Shown: positions 8,120 to 16,000 of the stretch, piece after piece | How positions within the stretch are numbered: the first letter of the stretch is position 1 | Layout: each line of letters opens with the position of its first letter | NCBI RefSeq assembly: GCF_000156655.1 | Contig: NZ_DS996850.1 | Span: 101,567-142,304, forward strand | Direction of reading: 5' to 3' | Length of the DNA stretch: 40,738 bases | From: Holdemanella biformis DSM 3989 | GTDB taxonomy: Bacteria; Bacillota_I; Bacilli_A; Erysipelotrichales; Erysipelotrichaceae | Notes under the pieces: model-generated | Database searches by the model: none | Told to the model about the DNA's origin: nothing | What the model saw: the letters and a program-made list of their open reading frames with translations, nothing else | Program-made: the position numbers and the translations under genes

Positions 8120-8938
8120 CTAGTAATCATTCAAGATGTCGCCTAATGGATCACCAGAACCAGTATTTGATCCTCCACCATTATTTTTAGCAGCATCTTT
8201 CAAACCTAAATAAACGATTGCGATAACAACACCAATTACACCTAATGCAATTAATGTAAATTCACTTACACAAGCAAATACGAAACCTAAAGCGAAGAAT
8301 GGCCAAGTTTCCTTTGTAGCCATCATGTTGATTACCATTGCATAACCAACAGCAGCAACCATTCCTCCACCAACTGTCATACCACCAGATAACCAAGCTG
8401 GCATTGCATTTAATACACTTGTTACAACTGAACTAGGCACGAAGCATAATGCAGCAGCAGGAATCGCAATACGAATACCTTGTAAGCAAATACCTACGAT
8501 TTGCCAACGTTCAATGGCTCCAAAATCACCTTTTTCAGCAGCACCATCCATGAAGTGAACAACTGGAATTGCAAGTGTACGGCAAAGCATAGTTAAGAAT
8601 AAACCAGCAACTGATAATGGAATAGCTACGGCAATTGCTGTAGAAATAGCAGTTGTAGTATCTGTTGTTCCACCATTTAAACCTAAAACCATGATAATTG
8701 CAGAAGCAACTGAAGCTAGTGCAGCATCTGGTGCAACCGCTGCACCAATGTTTGCCCAACCTAAAGCCATCAACTGCAAAGAACCACCTAACATAACGCC
8801 TTCTTTTAAGTGACCAGTAACCAAACCAATTAATGTACATGCTACTAATGGTTGGTGGAATTCATATTGGTCAAGAACCCCTTCCATACCGGCTAAGAAG
8901 GCAACAATTACAACTAAAATAACGCTAATCGCTGACAT
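8120..8938 (-). CDS. manY: PTS mannose/fructose/sorbose family transporter subunit IIC
   Basis: A 272-residue, very hydrophobic IIC subunit of a mannose-class PTS, the sugar-translocating membrane component. Typical features are the N-terminal LVVIVAFLAGMEGVLDQYEF, LVTGHLKEGVMLGGSLQLMA near residue 45, and GWANIGAAVAPDAALASV, which carries the conserved substrate-region residues. The C-terminus is a polar glycine- and asparagine-rich tail (NNGGGSNTGSGDPLG) that is unusual for the family and probably flexible. Third-from-last gene of the operon, 18 bases after the IIAB gene. Confidence 0.93.
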   Translation of the reverse strand: MSAISVILVVIVAFLAGMEGVLDQYEFHQPLVACTLIGLVTGHLKEGVMLGGSLQLMALGWANIGAAVAPDAALASVASAIIMVLGLNGGTTDTTTAISTAIAVAIPLSVAGLFLTMLCRTLAIPVVHFMDGAAEKGDFGAIERWQIVGICLQGIRIAIPAAALCFVPSSVVTSVLNAMPAWLSGGMTVGGGMVAAVGYAMVINMMATKETWPFFALGFVFACVSEFTLIALGVIGVVIAIVYLGLKDAAKNNGGGSNTGSGDPLGDILNDY

Positions 8939-8956
8939 AATAATCTCCCTCTAAAT

Positions 8957-9937
8957 TTACTTTAATTCTGTTTTTGCTTTTTTAAGAATTTCATCGAAGT
9001 TTTCAGGTGAATCCGTTGGAACCTTACGAACATCGATTTTAATTCCCATTGCTAATAATTCATCAAATGTTTTTACATCATCACTACCCATAGAAACGGC
9101 CTTTGTACATACAACCTTTCCTTGTGAGTGTGCCATTGAACCTAAGTTCAATTCTTTAATATCAACTCCACCTTTGATAGCCCTTAATGCATCTTGTGGT
9201 GTTTCAAACAACAACATTGCTTTTGTAGCTCCAAAACGAGGATCTTTTGCGACTTGGATCATCTTGTCAATTGGAACGACATTCGCTTTTACTCCTGGAG
9301 GAGCTGCCTGTTCGATCATGCTCTTTCTTAAATTGTCATGAGCTACATTGTCACTAACAACAATGATACGGTTTGGACCAACTGTCTTTGTCCAAGCTGT
9401 TGCTACCTGACCATGAAGTAAACGTGTATCAATACGTGCTAAGCCATATTTGATATGTCCATCTCCAAGTACTGTTCCTTCTGGAATAGCTCCTTGAGGT
9501 GCTGCACTTACTTCCGCTTTCTTTTCTTCTTTTGGTTCTAATTCTTTTGGATTGATCTGTACACCCTCTTGTGCAGTCTGCATTACGTGTGCTGCAATTT
9601 CGTGTGCCTTCTCCATTGAGAATCTAGAAGCATACGTTTCAATCAACATAGGCAAATTCAATCCTGTGACAATTGCCCATTTGTCTTCGTGACCATCTAA
9701 CAAGGCACTTGCCTGATTGAATGGAGTTCCTCCCCATAGGTCAACTAAGAACAATACTTCTTCTTGATTTTCAAAAGAAGCGATCGCATCTTCCATCTTC
9801 TTTCGAATGTCTTCAGGTCCTTCACTAGGCATCAAAGTACAAGGCTTTACATTGGCTTGTTCACCAAAAATCATAGCTCCTGACTGGAAGATACCATTCG
9901 CAAATTCACCATGACTTGCAAGAATAATTCCTACCAT
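8957..9937 (-). CDS. manX: PTS mannose/fructose/sorbose family IIAB component
   Basis: A 326-residue fused IIA-IIB protein that passes phosphate from HPr to the incoming sugar. The IIA domain (about 1-125) has the phosphorylated His9 in ASHGEFA and the conserved LVDLWGGTPFN near 65-75. A charged linker rich in Pro, Glu and Lys (about 129-155) leads to the IIB domain, where LARIDTRLLHGQVATAW carries the active His175. First gene of its own transcription unit: a promoter overlapped by a cre site, a RAT-like element and a long terminator hairpin lie in the 200 bases before it. This suggests both CcpA repression and antitermination. Confidence 0.95.
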   Translation of the reverse strand: MVGIILASHGEFANGIFQSGAMIFGEQANVKPCTLMPSEGPEDIRKKMEDAIASFENQEEVLFLVDLWGGTPFNQASALLDGHEDKWAIVTGLNLPMLIETYASRFSMEKAHEIAAHVMQTAQEGVQINPKELEPKEEKKAEVSAAPQGAIPEGTVLGDGHIKYGLARIDTRLLHGQVATAWTKTVGPNRIIVVSDNVAHDNLRKSMIEQAAPPGVKANVVPIDKMIQVAKDPRFGATKAMLLFETPQDALRAIKGGVDIKELNLGSMAHSQGKVVCTKAVSMGSDDVKTFDELLAMGIKIDVRKVPTDSPENFDEILKKAKTELK

Positions 9938-9970
9938 ATATTTTCATCCTTTCTTAGAAATTCAATACGC

Positions 9971-10060
9971 AAAAAAAAGACAGACATATACATTTAAACT
10001 GAAGATATACAATAAACCAATAAAGATTATATCTTCAATTAAAATAGTAAATGCCTGCCT
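9971..10060 (-). terminator. Very long leader terminator (attenuator) before manX
   Basis: Reading the minus strand, the stretch 10060 to 10028 pairs back with 10009 to 9978 to make a nearly continuous stem of about 30 base pairs. The base of the stem pairs AGGCAGGCATTTAC with GTATATGTCTGTCT, the top pairs GAAGATATA with TATATCTTC around an 18-base loop (10010-10027). A run of eight T follows (9978-9971). It lies between the promoter and manX, so it must be overcome for expression. Confidence 0.82.
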
Positions 10061-10077
10061 AACCAGTTACACGCTAT
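10045..10077 (-). promoter_or_regulatory. RAT-like antiterminator element in the manX leader
   Basis: The minus-strand core TGTAACTGGTTAGGCAGGCA (10071-10052) matches the RNA antiterminator (RAT) core of sacB/bglP type, roughly TGTTACTG-N5-GCAGGCA, with the same five-base spacing. Flanking AATAG/CTATT can close an outer stem, though the inner closing pairs differ from the classical RAT. Its 3' half is the 5' base of the terminator stem, so the two structures exclude each other. A BglG-type antiterminator protein is encoded immediately upstream. Confidence 0.6.
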
Positions 10078-10101
10078 TGAATATTCACTTTTTACATCAA
10101 A

Positions 10102-10130
10102 AATGTACCACCATCTGAAAGCGTTGTCAA
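10102..10130 (-). promoter_or_regulatory. Sigma-A type promoter of the mannose PTS operon
   Basis: A perfect TTGACA (10130-10125), 17-base spacer and TACATT (10107-10102) lie directly after the stop of the antiterminator gene, on the minus strand. Transcription would begin near 10095 and give a leader of about 160 bases. Confidence 0.82.
10116..10129. promoter_or_regulatory. CcpA binding site (cre) overlapping the manX -35 box
   Basis: TGAAAGCGTTGTCA matches the cre consensus TGWNANCGNTNWCA at every fixed position. It covers most of the -35 hexamer of the mannose PTS promoter, a position that gives catabolite repression. Confidence 0.8.
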
Positions 10131-10138
10131 CAATAAAA

Positions 10139-10972
10139 TCAAGAAGTTATCGTACTCGATAAGATTCTCTCCAAGTGTAAAGCCAAATAACCCAACTCTG
10201 AATCCGGCAAATCTTTATGTAAGACATGGCTCAATTGTTCACATAAAACACGAGCCTGCTCATATGCGAATGGAAACTTTTCTTTTGTGAATTCTGTAAT
10301 ATCCATCTGCAATTCCTCATCATTATTCAGTCTCAACAACAAAAACTTAATATGATTCATTAAACGAATATATGACAATGAATTCGCATCAATACGAATA
10401 TTTAAATCGGCCTGTAATTTCATGAAGAATTCACGAATCACACGCATAACTTCCATCGAATCTCCTACTTTATTTACCGATATAGCTGAGTGAATGTGTA
10501 AAGTAATAAAAGCAATTTCCTCTGCATTAATTTCTTCATGCGTATATTTTTCAATAACATCTTTTGCCTTTAATGCCACTGAATATTCATCAGGAAACAT
10601 AAGTTGAATATCCATATTAAATGGATTGGATGGAAAATCTTTCTCTTTAATTCTTTTTACCGCAAAATAAATATGATCTGCTAAAGATAATAAGATATCA
10701 TGTTCTACTTTACCAAATTTCTCTTTTGTTAAAGTAATAATCTCAGATGAAATTTCAATATACATTGGATCAATGTAATCAAAAATATTATTCGACTTCT
10801 GTTTCGCCTGATATGACTTTTGCATCTTATATTGCTTTGCATTTCGCGGAATTTCCACATTTTCCCCTTGCTTTTTACCAAATCCAATTCCTTTAGACAT
10901 CACAATTATTTCTTCATTTTCTTTTAAAACCAAGATTGTATTATGATTCAAAATCTTTAAAATTTCACACAT
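10139..10972 (-). CDS. BglG/LicT family transcription antiterminator
   Basis: A 277-residue PRD-containing antiterminator. The N-terminal RNA-binding (CAT) domain covers about residues 1-55 (KILNHNTILVLKENEEIIVM, then GIGFGKKQG). PRD1 follows with conserved histidines in LADHIYFAVKRI and ITLHIHSA, and PRD2 with histidines in LMNHIKFLLLRL and LALHLERIL. All four phosphorylatable His sites are therefore present. Such proteins bind RAT hairpins and prevent termination when the cognate PTS permease is active. It lies eight bases after a glucose-type EIICBA gene and just before the mannose PTS promoter and its RAT-like leader, so either system could be the sensor and the leader at 9971-10077 is the probable target. 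Confidence 0.92.
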   Translation of the reverse strand: MCEILKILNHNTILVLKENEEIIVMSKGIGFGKKQGENVEIPRNAKQYKMQKSYQAKQKSNNIFDYIDPMYIEISSEIITLTKEKFGKVEHDILLSLADHIYFAVKRIKEKDFPSNPFNMDIQLMFPDEYSVALKAKDVIEKYTHEEINAEEIAFITLHIHSAISVNKVGDSMEVMRVIREFFMKLQADLNIRIDANSLSYIRLMNHIKFLLLRLNNDEELQMDITEFTKEKFPFAYEQARVLCEQLSHVLHKDLPDSELGYLALHLERILSSTITS

Positions 10973-10979
10973 ATATCCA

Positions 10980-13070
10980 TTATCCCTTTACCCTTAACAT
11001 CATATCATGACATTGCATTTTTCCATATTTCTTTTCTAATTCAGCACCATCTTTTATTTTTGTGAATACAACTATGATATTTTCATCCAACGCATTTTCT
11101 TTGATATACGTTAGATCTGCATTCCACAATACATCTCCAGCTTTTACTTTCTGGTTTGGTTTTACCAACAATTCAAATCCCCTGCCATTAAGTTTTGCCG
11201 AATCCGTACCAAAATGAATTAAAATCTGCGTATTATCATCAATTGTAATACCAATCGCATGTTTTGTTGGATAAACCATTGAAATAACACCATCACAAGG
11301 TGCTACAACCACACCATCACTTGGACGAATCATAATTCCATCACCCATTAGTTTATGGGCAAACATAGAATCCGATGCTTCCTCTATAGGCATTACTTCC
11401 CCATTTACTAAACATTCAAGTTCAAACTGTGTTTTTGTTTCCAAAACAACTTCTTTATCATCAAAATCATAACTTTCCGGCACATTCAACATATACTCAT
11501 CCAATTTTGTTTTTATATTTGAAGCTTGTGGACCATAAATAATTTGAATCGCATTTGGCTGGCACATAATAGCTGCAGCCCCCGATTTTTTTAAAACCCC
11601 CTCATTAATTAAAGAATCATCTTTGATAGTCGCTCTTAATCTTGTGATACAACAATCTAAATCGGTAAAGTTACTACGTCCTCCTAAGCCTTGAACAATC
11701 ATCTGGCTTCTTGGATCAATCAAAGATTTATCAAAACTAAAATCATACTTTTTCTTATCAAACACCTTAATACTCTCATCTCTTCCCGGCGTTTTTAAAT
11801 CGCATTTAACAATCAGAAACTTAAATACCCCATAATACACAAAGAAGTATACTAAGCCAAGCAAAACCACAGTTATCCAATTTGTCTTCGCATTTCCTTG
11901 TAATATTCCAAACAACGTAAAATCAAGTAAACCTGCTGAAAAAGTAAATCCAATCGCAACCTGTAAAGCTTGTGCAATTACAAAACATGTGGCAGCTAAA
12001 AACACATGAACAACATATAACAATGGTGCCACAAACAAGAAAGAGAATTCAATCGGCTCTGTAATTCCTGTTAATGCACTTGTTAAAGCCGCCGAAAGCA
12101 ATAAACTCGCCGTCTTTTTCTTTGCTTCTGGATTTGCACATTGATACATAGCTAAAGCCGCACCAGGCAAGCCAAAAATCATAAATATAAATTCTCCCGA
12201 GAAAAATTTAGTTGCGTTCACACTAAAATGAGTCACACTTGGATCGGATAATTGCGCAAAGAAAATATTCTGTGCACCAGATATCATTGAACCATTTACC
12301 ATTTGTACACCGCCCAATGCACTCTGATAAAATGGCATGTACCAAACGTGATGCAAGCCAAAAGGAACTAAACTACGCTTAATAACTCCATAAATAAAAG
12401 TTCCAAAATAGCCAGAATCCGATATCAATCGGCCTAAATTATAAACGCCATGTTGTAATGGTGGCCAAACAAAATACATAAGCACACCTACAAATACATA
12501 TGTAACAGCGCAAACAATTGGAACAAAGCGTTCTCCTTCATAAAAAGAAATCACACTTGGTAGTTGAATCTGATAAAACCGATTATGTAAATAACTCACA
12601 CCAAGTCCAACTATAATTCCGCCAAACACACCCATTTCAAGCGACAACATACCGCATACCCAAGTAATGGATCCATCTAAAGCCTGGCCTGAAACTACAC
12701 CATTCACTATACTTCCATCTAAACAAAGTAACGCATTAATCGTGGCATGCATCACAAAAAAAGCAATAATAGCTGCAAGTGCCGCGACTTCCTTTCTTCG
12801 CTTAGACATTCCTAAGGCAATAGAAACCGCAAAAATTAATGGTAGATTATCAAATAAAATTTTGCCCACTTGTTTTAATAAAATTAAAACACTATATAAA
12901 AAGGTTCCTTGCCCTAATACCGATTCTAAATGCAATGCAGCTATCGTTGTTTCATTGGTTAAAGAACTTCCTACACCCAAAAAAATACCTGCTACAGGAA
13001 GTACTGCAATAGGCAACATAAAGGATTTTCCCATTCTTTGCAAAAAGCTAAATACATGATGTTGTTTCAT
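10980..13070 (-). CDS. PTS glucose/N-acetylglucosamine-type EIICBA permease
   Basis: A 696-residue three-domain PTS permease. The EIIC membrane domain spans about residues 1-400 (LPIAVLPVAGIFLGVGSSLT at the start, GLHHVWYMPF, LTGITEPIEFSFLF). The EIIB domain carries its phosphorylated cysteine in LDCCITRLRAT. The C-terminal EIIA domain carries the active His in QILIHFGTDSAKLNG plus VVAPCDGVI. Order C-B-A and length fit the glucose/GlcNAc/maltose superfamily; glucose and GlcNAc members cannot be told apart with certainty here. GAGGTG precedes ATG 13070. It is followed within eight bases by the antiterminator gene, so the two are one operon. Confidence 0.9.
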   Translation of the reverse strand: MKQHHVFSFLQRMGKSFMLPIAVLPVAGIFLGVGSSLTNETTIAALHLESVLGQGTFLYSVLILLKQVGKILFDNLPLIFAVSIALGMSKRRKEVAALAAIIAFFVMHATINALLCLDGSIVNGVVSGQALDGSITWVCGMLSLEMGVFGGIIVGLGVSYLHNRFYQIQLPSVISFYEGERFVPIVCAVTYVFVGVLMYFVWPPLQHGVYNLGRLISDSGYFGTFIYGVIKRSLVPFGLHHVWYMPFYQSALGGVQMVNGSMISGAQNIFFAQLSDPSVTHFSVNATKFFSGEFIFMIFGLPGAALAMYQCANPEAKKKTASLLLSAALTSALTGITEPIEFSFLFVAPLLYVVHVFLAATCFVIAQALQVAIGFTFSAGLLDFTLFGILQGNAKTNWITVVLLGLVYFFVYYGVFKFLIVKCDLKTPGRDESIKVFDKKKYDFSFDKSLIDPRSQMIVQGLGGRSNFTDLDCCITRLRATIKDDSLINEGVLKKSGAAAIMCQPNAIQIIYGPQASNIKTKLDEYMLNVPESYDFDDKEVVLETKTQFELECLVNGEVMPIEEASDSMFAHKLMGDGIMIRPSDGVVVAPCDGVISMVYPTKHAIGITIDDNTQILIHFGTDSAKLNGRGFELLVKPNQKVKAGDVLWNADLTYIKENALDENIIVVFTKIKDGAELEKKYGKMQCHDMMLRVKG

Positions 13071-13088
13071 TTATTAACACCTCTACTG

Positions 13089-13117
13089 TATTTATGATGA
13101 TAAATGACATTTGTCAA
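13089..13117 (-). promoter_or_regulatory. Promoter region with inverted repeat before EIICBA
   Basis: On the minus strand TTGACA (13117-13112) is followed 17 bases later by a poor TAAATA, which would place the start inside the ribosome site. The -10 assignment is therefore doubtful. The same stretch contains the inverted repeat TGACA-tt-TGTCA (13105-13116), a possible operator. No terminator or RAT-like hairpin is visible in this short leader. Confidence 0.35.
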
Positions 13118-13130
13118 AAAGTCCATAAAA

Positions 13131-13157
13131 AAAGGTAATGCAGAATCATTATCTTGA
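13131..13157 (-). terminator. Terminator of the transketolase/methyltransferase operon
   Basis: On the minus strand AGATAATG pairs with CATTACCT (one mismatch) around ATTCTG, followed by a run of seven T. The 5' arm contains the stop codon of the methyltransferase gene (13151-13149). Confidence 0.65.
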
Positions 13158-13733
13158 AATCTTCATTACCCAATAGCCCTTATCACGAGCTACTTTCTCT
13201 ACTTCATAGCCTTTTTCTTGTAAATAATTGATTGCACTTTGTGCACCATGCTGCTTGCGCATTACGATCCAGAAATGACCATCTGTAGCTAAATGTTCCA
13301 TACATTGATCAAACAATGAATAAATCATTGCCTTTCCCGTACGAATCGGCGGATTTAAAAGAATGCAAGCATACTGGCCTTCATTTATACCAGACTGACA
13401 TATTATCTTTGCCTTACGACGATACTTTTTCATGTTTGAATCAGCAAGCTGACAAGCTCTTTGATTCACATCAATCATTGTCATTTCGGTATACTTCCAA
13501 TATTCCATTAAAATAAGCGCAATAGGACCAATTCCACAACCTAGATCTAAACATGAAACTGGTTCTGACTGATTGTCTAATACAGTTTCTAATAGGATGC
13601 GTGTTCCTTCATCTAGCTTATCTTTACTGAAAACTCCAGCATTCGAATTTAACTTATATGTAAAATCACGAAAATGTATCGTAATTTCTTCTGGTGCATC
13701 TTTTACAATATCATTTGTGAAATAGTGTGCCAT
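13149..13733 (-). CDS. RsmC-like class I SAM-dependent methyltransferase
   Basis: A 194-residue methyltransferase of the single-domain RsmC/YbxB group; RsmC itself methylates a guanine in 16S rRNA, and the small Gram-positive proteins are usually annotated the same way. Seen here: an N-terminal HYFTND-type start, NAGVFSKDKLDEGT near residue 35, the SAM motif CLDLGCGIGPIALIL near 60-75, MTMIDVN, and the catalytic motif LLNPPIRTGKA (NPP-type) near 130. It starts one base after the stop of the transketolase C-subunit gene, so it is in that operon, though the functions are unrelated. The RNA target is inferred from the family only. Confidence 0.85.
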   Translation of the reverse strand: MAHYFTNDIVKDAPEEITIHFRDFTYKLNSNAGVFSKDKLDEGTRILLETVLDNQSEPVSCLDLGCGIGPIALILMEYWKYTEMTMIDVNQRACQLADSNMKKYRRKAKIICQSGINEGQYACILLNPPIRTGKAMIYSLFDQCMEHLATDGHFWIVMRKQHGAQSAINYLQEKGYEVEKVARDKGYWVMKISR

Positions 13734-13734
13734 A

Positions 13735-14649
13735 CTACTTTGTACAAGCTTCTACAATCGCATCTGCATCAATTTTGTATTTTGCGAATAATTGAGCTGG
13801 TTTTCCACTTTCACCAAATACATCTTGAACACCGACACGAACAAGTTTGCATGCCGTTCCTGCTTCAGCTAATACTTCGGCAACAGCACTACCTAAACCA
13901 CCAATAATTGAATGTTCTTCGCAAGTTACGATTTTATCGTGAGTTTTTGCAAGTTCAACAATCAATTCTTTATCGATTGGTTTAATTGTATGAATATTTA
14001 CTACAGTTGGAGCTGTTTCCATTTTCTTAGCAGCCTCTAATGCTTCTTGAACCATCAATCCAGTCGCAACTAGAGCCACTTTTTCACCTTTTTGAAGGAC
14101 AACACCTTTTCCTAGTTCAAATTTATAGTCATCGCCATTTACACTTTCAACGCCACTACGACCTAAACGAACGTAGCAAGGACCATCAATTTCAGCTACA
14201 GCCTTGCATGCTTGTTTAGCTTCATTGTAGTCACATGGAACGATAACTTTCATACCTGGAATGCCACGCATTAAGCTAACATCTTCAATACATTGGTGAC
14301 TAGCGCCATCTTCTCCAACACTAATTCCAGCGTGAGAAGCACAGATTTTAACATTTAATTGAGGATATCCAATACTGTTACGGATTTGTTCAAATCCACG
14401 TCCAGTCGCAAACATTGCAAAAGTTGATGCATATGCAATTTTTCCACTAGCCGCAAGACCAGCTGCAACACTCATCATATTTCCTTCAGCAATTCCCATG
14501 TCAAAGTGGCGAGCAGGATCTACTTTTTTAGCTTCTCCACTCTTTGTACTACCAGCTAAGTCCGCGTCTAATACAACGACATTTTTATTTTCAACCATTA
14601 ATTCTTTTAAAGCATCACCATAAGCGACACGTGTAGCTACTTTTGCCAT
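13735..14649 (-). CDS. Transketolase, C-terminal subunit
   Basis: A 304-residue protein covering the pyrimidine-binding and C-terminal domains of transketolase, a thiamine diphosphate enzyme moving two-carbon units in the pentose phosphate pathway. Seen here: VLDADLAGSTKSG, the catalytic glutamate region in FDMGIAEGNMMSVAAGLA, YASTFAMFATGRGFEQIRNS, ASHAGISVGEDGASHQ, and the C-terminal domain from about residue 180 (KVALVATG, CEEHSIIGGLGSAV). It begins at the stop of the N-terminal subunit with a one-base overlap, so the two halves are made together. Split transketolases are common in anaerobic Bacillota; DXP synthase-like proteins share this fold but are not split. Confidence 0.92.
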   Translation of the reverse strand: MAKVATRVAYGDALKELMVENKNVVVLDADLAGSTKSGEAKKVDPARHFDMGIAEGNMMSVAAGLAASGKIAYASTFAMFATGRGFEQIRNSIGYPQLNVKICASHAGISVGEDGASHQCIEDVSLMRGIPGMKVIVPCDYNEAKQACKAVAEIDGPCYVRLGRSGVESVNGDDYKFELGKGVVLQKGEKVALVATGLMVQEALEAAKKMETAPTVVNIHTIKPIDKELIVELAKTHDKIVTCEEHSIIGGLGSAVAEVLAEAGTACKLVRVGVQDVFGESGKPAQLFAKYKIDADAIVEACTK

Positions 14650-15464
14650 TATTCTGCCTCCAATTCTTTCATTGCAGCATGGTATTGTTCTTCATTTGGT
14701 GCTACTCCATGCCATCCTTGTTGATCTTCCATAAATGAAACACCTTTACCCTTAATTGTTTTGGCAACAATTACAGTTGGCATTCCTTTTGTTTCACGAG
14801 CCTCTTTTAGTGCAGCACGCAATTGATCAAAATCATGACCATCTATATTGATTACGTGACAGTTGAAAGCTTCGAATTTTTTATCCAAAGGATAAACACT
14901 CATACCTTCATCTACATGACCATCAATTTGAAGGTTGTTGTTGTCAACAATAATACATAAGTTATCTAACTTATAGTGAGCTGCTGACATTGTAGCTTCC
15001 CATACTTGTCCTTCTTGGCATTCGCCATCTCCAAGTACAGTATAAATACGATGATCATTTTTATCTAATTTATTTGCCAACGCCATACCTACAGCACAAG
15101 AAATACCTTGTCCTAAAGAACCTGTAGACATATCTACGCCTTCTACATAATTCATATTAGGATGTCCTTGTAAACGTGAATTGATAGCTCTGAAAGTAGT
15201 CAATTCTTCTTCTGGAAGGAATCCTTTTTCAGCAAGTACTGCATATAAAGCCGGACTTGCATGTCCCTTACTCAATACAAAACGATCACGATTTAATGTA
15301 TTTAAGTTTTCCTCATTAATATCCATTTCTTCAAAGTATAACTCTGTCAAAATGTCAGTTGCACCTAAACTTCCACCCGGGTGTCCACTTTGGGCACTAT
15401 ACACTTCTTTCACAATATTTCTACGAATATTTTTTGCGTGCAATGCAAGTTCCTTGTTTTCCAT
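14649..15464 (-). CDS. Transketolase, N-terminal subunit
   Basis: A 271-residue protein covering the diphosphate-binding domain of transketolase. Seen here: YSAQSGHPGGSLGATDIL near residue 25, LSKGHASPALYAVLAEKG, TGSLGQGISCAVGMALANK, and the thiamine diphosphate/metal motif GDGECQEGQVWEA continuing to IIVDNNNLQIDG. An in-frame start 69 bases upstream exists, but ATG 15464 gives the family length; AAAGGAG precedes it with a rather long 14-base spacing. An extended -10 promoter lies just upstream (15496-15501). Pairs with the C-terminal subunit encoded next to it. Confidence 0.92.
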   Translation of the reverse strand: MENKELALHAKNIRRNIVKEVYSAQSGHPGGSLGATDILTELYFEEMDINEENLNTLNRDRFVLSKGHASPALYAVLAEKGFLPEEELTTFRAINSRLQGHPNMNYVEGVDMSTGSLGQGISCAVGMALANKLDKNDHRIYTVLGDGECQEGQVWEATMSAAHYKLDNLCIIVDNNNLQIDGHVDEGMSVYPLDKKFEAFNCHVINIDGHDFDQLRAALKEARETKGMPTVIVAKTIKGKGVSFMEDQQGWHGVAPNEEQYHAAMKELEAE

Positions 15465-15495
15465 AATATTTAAGTTATCTCCTTTTTGCGCATAC

Positions 15496-15504
15496 ATTAT
15501 AACA
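15496..15504 (-). promoter_or_regulatory. Extended -10 promoter of the transketolase operon
   Basis: Minus-strand TG-T-TATAAT with the perfect TATAAT at 15501-15496, about 32 bases before the start codon. No convincing -35 hexamer, as expected for an extended -10 promoter. Confidence 0.55.
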
Positions 15505-15545
15505 AACTTTTCATCACAATACACCCTTTTCAAAAATCAATTATT

Positions 15546-15917
15546 TCACAAATGCGTATCTTGCCAAACATAAGCTGCTTCATTGATCATTTCTATATCA
15601 TTTTGTGAAATTCCAAGCAATTCTAAAACCTCAATCACATCCATCCCCTTTTCATACAACCTTTTAAAACAATCCATTCTCGCATTTGTCTGTTCTTGTT
15701 TGATTACTCTTTCTAACACTTCTTGAATCATATTTGATTGTGCATAATAGAACATACCATCCAATTTCATAGATAGTTTTTCATCTACATCCAAAAATAA
15801 TTTCCTTAGTGTATCAATATCACATCCTCGATTCATTAAAAGTAAATAAAAATCACGGACCTGTAAGTTGTACACTCTTTTGCGAAACATTTCAAATTCT
15901 ACATCTAATTTTTCCAT
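15546..15917 (-). CDS. Unknown 123-residue helical protein
   Basis: I do not recognise this protein. It is 123 residues, highly charged and predicted by eye to be almost wholly alpha-helical, without membrane segments or a signal peptide. Notable stretches are EFEMFRKRVYNLQVRDFYLL, LFLDVDEKLSMKLDGMFYYA and a C-terminal MDVIEVLELLGISQNDIEMI that looks like a small helix-turn-helix or helical repeat. ATG 15917 is chosen over an in-frame start at 15974 because AAGGAG precedes it at nine bases. It stands between the glgB terminator and the transketolase promoter. Its ribosome site can be buried in a 13-base-pair hairpin (15924-15968). Confidence 0.6.
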   Translation of the reverse strand: MEKLDVEFEMFRKRVYNLQVRDFYLLLMNRGCDIDTLRKLFLDVDEKLSMKLDGMFYYAQSNMIQEVLERVIKQEQTNARMDCFKRLYEKGMDVIEVLELLGISQNDIEMINEAAYVWQDTHL

Positions 15918-15923
15918 TTTATA

Positions 15924-15968
15924 TTCTCCTTTTTTTCTACACTCTCTTATACGTAAAAAAAAGGAGAA
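15924..15968 (-). repeat. 13-bp inverted repeat covering a ribosome binding site
   Basis: On the minus strand TTCTCC plus seven T (15968-15956) is perfectly complementary to seven A plus GGAGAA (15936-15924), with a 19-base loop. The second arm contains the AAGGAG of the 123-residue protein gene. In a transcript coming from upstream this hairpin would hide the ribosome site; a promoter inside the loop region would avoid it. Confidence 0.7.
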
Positions 15969-15973
15969 ATTCA

Positions 15974-16000
15974 CAAAAAAAGTGAGAAATTAATCTCACT
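15974..16000 (-). terminator. Terminator after glgB
   Basis: Minus-strand AGTGAGA (16000-15994) pairs with TCTCACT (15987-15981), followed by a run of T. The glgB stop codon (15998-15996) is inside the 5' arm. Confidence 0.75.

Noticed and set aside
8535-8840. Open frame of 101 codons on the same strand as the PTS IIC gene
   Set aside because: It lies wholly inside manY in another frame, and its composition (many W, C, Y, R) is that of a frame shadow.
12667-13059. Plus-strand frame of 130 codons opposite the EIICBA gene
   Set aside because: Antisense to a strong membrane-domain coding sequence, no ribosome site, no recognisable protein.
13071-13148. RAT/terminator attenuator before the glucose-type permease
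   Set aside because: No GCAGGCA-like core and no terminator between the promoter region and the start codon.
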